Source: Acinetobacter puyangensis (lineage in GTDB: Bacteria > Pseudomonadota > Gammaproteobacteria > Pseudomonadales > Moraxellaceae). From it: a stretch of 64,000 nucleotides of DNA. A program made the translations under genes and the position numbers. The first letter of the stretch is position 1. Each line of letters starts with the position of its first letter. The notes beneath the pieces were generated by a model, which saw only the letters and a list, made by a program, of their open reading frames with translations, had not been told where the DNA came from and ran no database searches. Below are positions 56,900-64,000 of this stretch, piece after piece. The DNA is taken from positions 248,001 through 312,000 of the forward strand of contig NZ_OANT01000002.1 of assembly GCF_900096995.1 (NCBI RefSeq), read 5' to 3'.

Positions 56900-57934
56900 A
56901 TGGCAAATATCCCTTTTATGAATCCTGTGGTATTACAGGCACAAGATTTGCCGGTACCCAATCGTGAAGATACACCGACGGCACTTAACCAATTGGATTT
57001 ATCCGAACCGACTTTGCTAAATCCAGTTTTGGAAGGTTATCAGCTATTATATGGTTTAAATCTTCTGGATTGTCATCATTGGCAAGGCTTTGTTGATGTG
57101 GCGAAATTTCGTATTCATGTGCAGGTATTTGAACCGAAACAGGCCGAAACAGTTAAGGGATCGGTCTGGTTGTTACATGGTTATCTGGAACATAGTGGAA
57201 TTTATCAGCCGATTATTCAGGAAATACTGGAACAAGGTTTTAGTGTCCTGACTTTTGATTTACCGGGCCATGGTTTAAGTAATGGTACGGTCGCTGGTAT
57301 TGAAGATTTTGATGATTATCAGGATGTACTTTTGGGGATTAAAGCTGCGGTAGAAGCAGCAGCGCAGTTACCTAAACCATGGTTGGGTGTCGGGCAAAGC
57401 ACCGGTGGGGCAATCTGGATGCATCATATTCTGGAATATGCCGAGCAGCGGCAGGAACCGATGGTCGATCGGGTTTTATTACTCTCACCGTTGATTCGTC
57501 CGGCAAAGTCGGCATGGTGGCATAATTCAATTGGTCTAGGCATTGTACGCCGCATCAAACGTCAGGTACCGCGTCATTTTAAACGCAATAATCATAATCC
57601 GGAATTTTTACGTTTTGTGCGTTTACAGGATCCCTTACAACCCAGAACTATGAGTATGAACTGGATTTTGGCGATGTCACGCTGGATGGTGAAAATGGAA
57701 GGACGTCCGGCCTGTCGTATTCCGGTCTGGTTGGCACAAGGTGCACTGGATCAGACCGTAGACTGGCGTTATAACATTGAATATATTCGGCGTAAGTTTC
57801 GTTTGCAAACGTCACTGATTCTGGAAGAAGGGTCACATCAGTTGATTAATGAACGTGCCGATATCCGTGCCGCTTTAACAGGCTTAATTCCGGCTTTTTT
57901 AAATGCAAAATATAAACGCCAGTATTATCAATAA
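56900..57934 (+). CDS. Alpha/beta hydrolase, lysophospholipase-like
   Basis: A 344-residue cytoplasmic serine hydrolase. LLHGYLEHSG and FDLPGHGLS lie before the nucleophile elbow GQSTG (Ser167). The conserved Asp lies in LAQGALDQTVD and the His in EEGSHQLINE. It resembles S33-type monoacylglycerol lipase or PldB. It starts 3 bases after the DUF218 gene, so the two form an operon. Confidence 0.82.
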   Translation: MANIPFMNPVVLQAQDLPVPNREDTPTALNQLDLSEPTLLNPVLEGYQLLYGLNLLDCHHWQGFVDVAKFRIHVQVFEPKQAETVKGSVWLLHGYLEHSGIYQPIIQEILEQGFSVLTFDLPGHGLSNGTVAGIEDFDDYQDVLLGIKAAVEAAAQLPKPWLGVGQSTGGAIWMHHILEYAEQRQEPMVDRVLLLSPLIRPAKSAWWHNSIGLGIVRRIKRQVPRHFKRNNHNPEFLRFVRLQDPLQPRTMSMNWILAMSRWMVKMEGRPACRIPVWLAQGALDQTVDWRYNIEYIRRKFRLQTSLILEEGSHQLINERADIRAALTGLIPAFLNAKYKRQYYQ

Positions 57935-58015
57935 GATGTTTTTCCGGTAAAGAATAAACTGTGGTGAAAAATAGAGTCTCAATTTTAACAGGACAGTTTT
58001 TATAATAGGATAAAC

Positions 58016-58789
58016 ATGAAAGTTTCATTGATTGGCGCAGGTCGAGTGGCAACGCATCTGGCAACAGCGTTTTATGCTAAAAATATTCAGATTCAGCATA
58101 TTGTCAGTCGAAATATTGCGAACGCAGAGCATCTGGCACAACAAGTAGAAGCGATTGCACTGGATCGTATTGAGCACTTAACACAAGCAGATGTTGTATT
58201 GATTGCAGTCAGTGATGCGCAAATTGCAACTGTCGCCAGACAACTGGCAGCGATCAATTACTCCGGTTTGGTGGCGCATACTTCCGGCAGTACCCATCTT
58301 CAGGTTTTACAAGGTGAAAACTTACAGGCAGGGGTGTTTTATCCTCTACAGAGTTTTAGCTTTGATCAGACAATTGATTGGGATAGTACGCCATTTTTTC
58401 TGGAAGCAACGCAGCAGTTCGATTTACAAAAACTGGATAGGCTGGCTGGTGTATTATCAGAACAAATCTATCATTATGATTCCAATCAGCGTCTATCATT
58501 GCACTTGGCTGGGGTTTTTGCCTCAAATTTCAGCAATTATTGCTATGATATTGCCGAGCAAATTTTGCAGCAGCATCAGGTCGATCAACATTTGATTCTG
58601 CCATTGGTGTTACAGACTGCACAAAAATTGCAATATGCTTCGGCACGGCAAAACCAGACCGGACCTGCACGGCGACATGATCAAAATATCATAGCTTTGC
58701 ATCTGGATATGTTAAAACCACATCCGGAGTGGCAGGAAATTTATGCCATGCTAAGTACTGCGATTAAACAACGTCATCCGATATCTTGA
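58016..58789 (+). CDS. DUF2520 Rossmann-fold protein
   Basis: A 257-residue protein with an NAD(P)-binding N-terminus (SLIGAGRVATHLA), AHTSGSTHLQVLQ and FYPLQSFSF segments, and a helical C-terminal DUF2520 domain ending in TGPARRHDQNII. It is similar in layout to ProC-like reductases. The substrate is unknown. Confidence 0.85.
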   Translation: MKVSLIGAGRVATHLATAFYAKNIQIQHIVSRNIANAEHLAQQVEAIALDRIEHLTQADVVLIAVSDAQIATVARQLAAINYSGLVAHTSGSTHLQVLQGENLQAGVFYPLQSFSFDQTIDWDSTPFFLEATQQFDLQKLDRLAGVLSEQIYHYDSNQRLSLHLAGVFASNFSNYCYDIAEQILQQHQVDQHLILPLVLQTAQKLQYASARQNQTGPARRHDQNIIALHLDMLKPHPEWQEIYAMLSTAIKQRHPIS

Positions 58790-58988
58790 ATGTCAAGATG
58801 TAGTGTTTGATCTTAATGATGATCAGGACTGTTTGGCATTTAACTATCATCAATGTACTTTTATGATGCAGATTGGAGAATAAAAGCAAAAGATCATATT
58901 TTTTGCTTACTTTTGCAAAAAATAATTGCGGCGGCGCGCTGAAATCACTATTATTTGCCACTTGCAAAATTATAATGTGGTTGTCGCG

Positions 58989-59633
58989 TTGAGTAATTTC
59001 TTGGAAGAATGTCTGGTCTATCGTGATGATGATCTTTTGGTTATCAACAAACCAGCAGGTCTGCTCAGCGTTCCAGGTAAAGGTGATGCACTGTTTGATA
59101 GTGTCCTTAGCCGTTTACAAGCCATTGAAGCAAAAACATTACTGGTACATCGTCTGGATCGTGATACCTCGGGGTTGCTGGTATTTGCATTGAACCGTCC
59201 GGCACAAAGTCATATTTCTCGTCAATTTCAAGATCGACAAACCAAAAAATTATATCAGGCGATTGTTGAAGGACAGCCAGTTGATCAGGGACAGGTTGAT
59301 ATACCAGTCTGTTATGATCCGCAAAATCCGCCTTTACATATTGCCGATCCCGATTATTCAAAATCTGCATTAACCTATTTTAGGGTATTGGATCAGTTCC
59401 AGATCAAGGATCGTCTTGTCTCCAGAGTGGCATTGACGCCAATTACTGGTCGTTCACATCAATTACGTGTACATATGCAATATATTGATCATCCAATTAT
59501 TGGTGATACTTTATATGCCACACCTGTAGGGCAAAGTTTATCTGATCGTCTGTGTTTACATGCGACAGAATTAAGTTTTATACATCCAGTAACAGGGCAG
59601 ACATTGAAGTTTGTTTGTCCGCCACCATTTTAG
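58989..59633 (+). CDS. rluA: Dual-specificity pseudouridine synthase RluA
   Basis: Makes pseudouridine at 23S rRNA U746 and tRNA U32 in E. coli. The catalytic motif is HRLDRDTSG, with KPAGLLSVPGKG and PITGRSHQLRVHM downstream of the known order. It has 214 residues from TTG 58989 (GTG 58977 is possible); the frame runs upstream to a TTG at 58926, but a TATAAT at 58971 lies just before, so the shorter start is favoured. It lies just upstream of rapA, as in E. coli. Confidence 0.85.
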   Translation: MSNFLEECLVYRDDDLLVINKPAGLLSVPGKGDALFDSVLSRLQAIEAKTLLVHRLDRDTSGLLVFALNRPAQSHISRQFQDRQTKKLYQAIVEGQPVDQGQVDIPVCYDPQNPPLHIADPDYSKSALTYFRVLDQFQIKDRLVSRVALTPITGRSHQLRVHMQYIDHPIIGDTLYATPVGQSLSDRLCLHATELSFIHPVTGQTLKFVCPPPF

Positions 59634-59765
59634 TTTTAGAATTGATGATGTATTCATCAGGTTGTGTTCGGTATAATGGTTATTATGACGCTTGCTGTAT
59701 GATGACGAAATGTGGATACGATTTTATAAAACGACATTTGGGTACTTTTAAATTTAATTGGTAAG

Positions 59766-62606
59766 GTGAAAAAATTGCAACAGTTTGCTATTGGACAGCG
59801 TTGGCTATCAGATACGGAATCCGAACTTGGTTTGGGTGTACTTATCGATGTAGATGAGAGATCAGTCAGCATATTATTTCCAAAAAGTGACGAAACCCGT
59901 GTTTATGCACGCAATAATGCACCTTTATCCCGTATTGTTTTTAATGTCGGTGATGCCATTCAGGACCAGGAAGGGGTGGAATGGACTGTCGAAGCTGTTG
60001 AAGAGCGTCATGATGTGTTGCGCTATCGTGCCAAACGCATTGATGCCAATGGACAAGACATTGTTAAAGATTTAAATGAAACCCGTCTGGGCGCGCATAT
60101 CCAGTTATCCAGACCACTAGAACGATTGCTGGCCAGCCAGATTGATTATAAAGAATGGTATGACCTGCGTATTCAGGCCTTGCTGATGCAGGCACAAATG
60201 AAACGTAGCCCATTGCGTGGACTATTAGGTGCTAGAGTTGGACTGATTCCACACCAACTTTATATTGCCAATGAAGTGGGTACGCGTCTGGCACCCCGTG
60301 TTTTATTGGCAGATGAAGTCGGCTTGGGTAAAACCATTGAAGCCGGACTGATTATTCACCAGCAACTGAAAACTGGTCGCAGTGAACGGATCCTGATTCT
60401 GGTGCCGGATTCTTTGCAATATCAATGGATGATTGAAATGCGTCGTCGTTTCAATTTACATTTTTCCCTATTTGATTTGACCCGGACTGCTTCGATTAAA
60501 GAGCATGATCCAGAGCTGAATCCATTTTTAACCGAACAACTGATTATTGCCAGTATCGATCTGATGCTTGATCATCCGGATTTGCATGAGCAAGCCATCG
60601 AAGCAGGCTTTGATTTACTGGTGGTGGATGAAGCACATCATTTGATGTGGAATGAAGAAGAAGGCGGCAACGACCGCTATAATTTGGTTGAAGACTTTGC
60701 CAATAAAACCCCAGGGGTCTTATTGCTGACAGCAACACCAGAACAACTGGGTGTGGAAAGTCATTTTGCCCGCTTACGTTTACTGGATCAGCAACGCTTT
60801 AATGATCTGGATCAGTTTCTGGCAGAAGAAGAACAGTATCAGCAAACTGCAAAAATCGCTGAAGTCTTGATGTCTGATTTACCGCTTGAAGCAGAACAAA
60901 TACAAGCGCTAGAAACCTTGCTCGGGCATAGTATTGAAGATGAACCTGAGCAGCGTTATCGTGCCATTCACGAGTTGCTAGATCGTCATGGTACAGGACG
61001 TATTCTATTCCGTAACACCCGTGAAGCGATTCAGGGTTTTCCCGGCAGGGATTGTTTGCCTGTGGCGTTGCCTCGTCCGGAAGGCTGGAATATCAGTGGT
61101 AAATTACGTGAACAAATGTGGCCGGAAGAAGCACAGCTTGATGGTGCATGGATGGAGCATGATCCGCGCGTAAAATGGTTGATGGAGATTTTACGTAAAG
61201 ATTTAAAGCATAAAAAAGTATTGCTGATTGCCCGTAGTGGTCCTGTGGTAGAAGCACTGGAAAATGCTTTGCGTATTCATGCTGGTATCCGTACAGCCAT
61301 GTTCCATGAAGGCATGAGTTTGCTGGAGCGTGATCAGGCCGCAGCCTATTTTGCCGAAGAAGGCTATGGCGCACAAATATTACTTTGTTCTGAAATTGGA
61401 TCTGAAGGTCGTAATTTTCAATTTGCCAGTGATTTGATTTTATTCGATTTACCCGCCAATCCCGATGTGCTTGAGCAACGAATTGGGCGGTTGGATCGGA
61501 TTGGCCAAGAAAATCGTATTCAAATCCATGTGCCATATGTGGAAGGTACAGCGCAGGAGCGTATGTTCCGCTGGTACAATGAAGCGTTAAATATTTTCAG
61601 TAATATTTCACCAGCAGCACAAACCTTACAGGAAAACTTTATTGTTGACTTAAAAGAGTGTTTGCTGGCCGATTTACCGGAGAAATTTGAGCCTTTACTG
61701 GAACAGGTTAATGAACAGCGCTTACAACTTGAAGCAGATTTGCAACAAGGTCGGGATCGTTTGCTCGAATACAACTCCTGTCGTCCGCAAGTGGCGAAAC
61801 GTATTATTCATGCACTCGAAGAGTATGAAGACAATTCTCTACTCCCTGATTTTATCAAACGCTTTATGGCATCGACCAATATTGATTTTGATGAACAAAG
61901 CAATGGTACGGTGATTATCCGTCCAACCGATCATACACAGGTACAGGGTCTACAACTCGATGAAGATGGCATCACTGCAACCTTCTATCGTGATCAGGCT
62001 CAAATCCGTGAGGATTCACAGTTTTTAACGCTGGAACACCCATTTGTAGAAAGCGTGATGGAACTGATCAACACCCAGTCTTTTGGAAGTGCCAATGTTG
62101 CTTTACTAAAAAGTAATGCCATCAAACAGGGTTCGATTTTACTTGAGCTATGGTTTAAGGTTGAGGTGATTGCACCAAAGGTATTGAATGTACAGGCCAG
62201 CCTGCCAAAACAGTTGATTCGTGTGCTGTTGACGGAAAATGGTCAGGATTTAACAGAAAAAGTGGCTGCACATGTATTGCAACCGTATATCCATCATCTC
62301 GATGGTAATAATTCTCGTCAGGTGATTAAAGCTCGTCGGGAAATCATAGAAGAGCGCTATCAACAGGCATTTGATCTGGCAAAAGCAAAACTGCCGGAAA
62401 TTAGTAAGGAAGCTCAAAATCAGTACCAGCAACGCTGGCAGCGTGAGATTGACCGTTTAAATTATCTTAAACAGCACAATCCAAGTATCCGTCAGGATGA
62501 AATTGATCGTTTGGAAAAGTTAAAGCAAGAAGGCTTGGATGCGCTAGATCAGGTGGCGATTACGCCGGAAGCGATACGTGTGTTGGTGGTCGTGAAAGCG
62601 AATTAA
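59766..62606 (+). CDS. rapA: RNA polymerase-recycling Swi2/Snf2 ATPase RapA
   Basis: ATP-driven protein that recycles RNA polymerase. It has 946 residues (968 in E. coli). N-terminal Tudor-like domains (FAIGQRWLSDTESELGLG) precede the helicase core, with Walker A ADEVGLGKTIEAG (about 182-194) and DEAHH (about 286). Motif VI SEGRNFQFASDLI and RIGRLDRIGQ follow, then the long C-terminal region. The start is GTG 59766 or TTG 59775; AAGGTG favours the latter. It is preceded by rluA, as in E. coli. Confidence 0.95.
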   Translation: MKKLQQFAIGQRWLSDTESELGLGVLIDVDERSVSILFPKSDETRVYARNNAPLSRIVFNVGDAIQDQEGVEWTVEAVEERHDVLRYRAKRIDANGQDIVKDLNETRLGAHIQLSRPLERLLASQIDYKEWYDLRIQALLMQAQMKRSPLRGLLGARVGLIPHQLYIANEVGTRLAPRVLLADEVGLGKTIEAGLIIHQQLKTGRSERILILVPDSLQYQWMIEMRRRFNLHFSLFDLTRTASIKEHDPELNPFLTEQLIIASIDLMLDHPDLHEQAIEAGFDLLVVDEAHHLMWNEEEGGNDRYNLVEDFANKTPGVLLLTATPEQLGVESHFARLRLLDQQRFNDLDQFLAEEEQYQQTAKIAEVLMSDLPLEAEQIQALETLLGHSIEDEPEQRYRAIHELLDRHGTGRILFRNTREAIQGFPGRDCLPVALPRPEGWNISGKLREQMWPEEAQLDGAWMEHDPRVKWLMEILRKDLKHKKVLLIARSGPVVEALENALRIHAGIRTAMFHEGMSLLERDQAAAYFAEEGYGAQILLCSEIGSEGRNFQFASDLILFDLPANPDVLEQRIGRLDRIGQENRIQIHVPYVEGTAQERMFRWYNEALNIFSNISPAAQTLQENFIVDLKECLLADLPEKFEPLLEQVNEQRLQLEADLQQGRDRLLEYNSCRPQVAKRIIHALEEYEDNSLLPDFIKRFMASTNIDFDEQSNGTVIIRPTDHTQVQGLQLDEDGITATFYRDQAQIREDSQFLTLEHPFVESVMELINTQSFGSANVALLKSNAIKQGSILLELWFKVEVIAPKVLNVQASLPKQLIRVLLTENGQDLTEKVAAHVLQPYIHHLDGNNSRQVIKARREIIEERYQQAFDLAKAKLPEISKEAQNQYQQRWQREIDRLNYLKQHNPSIRQDEIDRLEKLKQEGLDALDQVAITPEAIRVLVVVKAN

Positions 62607-62638
62607 TATGCTGTTTTTTGATCTACATTAAAAGCAAA

Positions 62639-62677
62639 CAAAAACGCATGCTGTGCAATACAACATGCGTTTTTTTA
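62639..62677 (+). terminator. Intrinsic terminator of rapA
   Basis: AACGCATG/CATGCGTT with an inner TGT/ACA pair and one mismatch is followed by seven Ts. Confidence 0.87.
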
Positions 62678-62699
62678 TACTTGGAAAATTAAATGTCTA

Positions 62700-63779
62700 T
62701 TAAAAACGATAGCCAAGCCCTGCGTAGGTGATAATAGGATCAATATCAATGGTGGTACTGGCTTTAATTAAGCTTTCGCCAGTATTTTCATTTTTGACGG
62801 TAATGGTTGTATCATTGCTGAGTTTGGCATAAGACACTGAGCCAACCGCAAACCATTTGTCATTAAAGTCATAGGTTGCACCTAATGTAACAATCGGGGC
62901 AAAAGCATCATCAGTTTTCACCTTGACTTTCATGTTAGCGCTAGACTCGCGGCCTTCCAATGCACCACCAGCTTGGCCATCTTTAATATTTTGGATCTTA
63001 TGGCCGGCATTTTCCAGATCCTTGATAATCCCTGAATTTATTTTGATGTCATTGAAATAAGCATACAATACGCCAGCTCCGACATAAGGGCGGAACTTGT
63101 TAATACCGGACTTGCCAAACTGATAATGGATTTCTGCCGCAGGTAACCATGCTCTTGCGGTGGCAGCCGTGTCGCTTTGTTCCAGATTGGTAATTGAAAT
63201 ATCTTTTTTTAACTTGATATCGCCCAATACAGTGCCAATACCATCGGGTTTGACGGTACCACTAAATGGTGCATAGACTTGTCCTTTTCCCATGATATCC
63301 ACTTTAGGCGGAATACCAGCTTTTAATTCTACCGCCCAGTTGTCATTAATATGATAATTCATCATGATGCCAAGCGTATCTACATCTTTGGCTTCCAGTC
63401 CGGTATTGGCACTTTCCCAGTTTTGCAGGCCATTGATTGTGCTTGTGCCTGAAACACTGCTTAAATCAGAATCATCATTTGGGAAAAAAAAGTTGATCGC
63501 ACCGAGTTTCCAGTTTTCTAGTGGATAGTCGGGATCAACTGCATTCAGAAACTCCTTTTTGCTGATACTGCCATTTTCTGCTGTGGTGCCATCTACAATA
63601 ACAGTACTGTTTTTCATATTATTGGCTTTGCCTTGTGGCATGGCATGTAACCAACCTGCGGATACCGAAAAACGTTTAAAATTACCGTCACTTTTAAAAA
63701 AATCATATCCTGCATAGGTGATTTGACTCATCAATAAGGGGCCAGATATTGTGCAGGCGAGCACTATTATTTTTCTCAT
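62700..63779 (-). CDS. OmpW-family outer-membrane protein, long form
   Basis: Outer-membrane beta-barrel protein, 359 residues with a signal peptide (to about ITYAGYD) and a C-terminal GYRF. OmpW signatures such as GIMMNYHINDNWAVELKAGIP and FRPYVGAGVLYAYF fit. Typical OmpW is about 210 residues, so some 140 extra residues are present, mainly in extracellular loop regions (about 45-120 and 230-290). GGAG lies before the ATG. The gene is monocistronic. Confidence 0.83.
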   Translation of the reverse strand: MRKIIVLACTISGPLLMSQITYAGYDFFKSDGNFKRFSVSAGWLHAMPQGKANNMKNSTVIVDGTTAENGSISKKEFLNAVDPDYPLENWKLGAINFFFPNDDSDLSSVSGTSTINGLQNWESANTGLEAKDVDTLGIMMNYHINDNWAVELKAGIPPKVDIMGKGQVYAPFSGTVKPDGIGTVLGDIKLKKDISITNLEQSDTAATARAWLPAAEIHYQFGKSGINKFRPYVGAGVLYAYFNDIKINSGIIKDLENAGHKIQNIKDGQAGGALEGRESSANMKVKVKTDDAFAPIVTLGATYDFNDKWFAVGSVSYAKLSNDTTITVKNENTGESLIKASTTIDIDPIITYAGLGYRF

Positions 63780-64000
63780 CCATTTACTCCATGTCCATTG
63801 GATTTTCCTTGCGCTGCTAGTGTTATCGAGATGACTGACTTTACGAAAGCTAATTTTTATTAAATAAGTATAGGCTGAATATGCTTTTTACATAAAAATG
63901 TAAAGGTGAAGATGAAAATGTAGTTTTTAGGTGAATTTAGTCGACATTGTGTGAGATTTTTTAAAGCAATTTAAGTTTTATGTTGTCGATAGGCTTGTTG

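Overview
The window looks like a chromosomal segment of an Acinetobacter-type gammaproteobacterium (Moraxellaceae). The grounds are the AT-rich housekeeping genes, a long GAPDH with an N-terminal extension, a Vfr-type CRP divergent from an osmC gene, two different isocitrate dehydrogenases flanking rluE, and the conserved blocks cmk-rpsA-ihfB-lapA-pyrF and rluA-rapA. The genus is inferred from gene content recognised by eye; no search was run.

Layout. 1-9071 holds central metabolism and regulation: gap (cut by the left edge), vfr, osmC, monomeric idh, rluE, dimeric icd and a HAD hydrolase. 9098-15927 holds thiM behind a Cys-rich protein of unknown function, pepN, and four small proteins that are membrane-anchored or predicted to be. 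16151-23744 is an envelope and accessory stretch: a lone formamidase, a secreted four-EF-hand protein with a haem/haemoglobin-type TonB receptor under a Fur box, a processive GT2 glycosyltransferase and a large lipoprotein. 23952-25477 carries yaeQ, a small RelA/SpoT-fold protein and a cold-shock-domain protein. 25582-29946 is a strikingly AT-rich three-gene minus-strand block that looks like a McrBC-like or other AAA+/nuclease defence system. A perfect array of 18 copies of a 7-bp unit lies between its first two genes. 30040-37657 holds metH, a Phd/VapC toxin-antitoxin pair with a palindromic operator, and a three-gene TelA operon whose first gene appears to be a diverged TelA paralogue. 37671-48588 is housekeeping: a DEDD-type exonuclease, lipA, sthA, queD-ung-ech-tadA-SRPBCC-cmk, then rpsA, ihfB, lapA and pyrF. 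48696-63779 holds an aldehyde dehydrogenase, a second-type def, dnaX, a low-molecular-weight phosphatase, murB, a DUF218 protein, an alpha/beta hydrolase, a DUF2520 protein, rluA, rapA and a long OmpW-family porin.

How the genes fit together. Two NADP-type isocitrate dehydrogenases, a soluble transhydrogenase and a GAPDH likely used mainly for gluconeogenesis all bear on redox and carbon balance at the TCA/glyoxylate branch. Translation and RNA modification is a second theme (rluE, tadA, queD, rluA, rpsA, def, rapA). No tRNA, rRNA, CRISPR array or insertion sequence was seen. The most promising candidate for something undescribed is the 25.6-29.9 kb block with its heptanucleotide array. The paralogous TelA operon and the EF-hand/TonB receptor pair come next.
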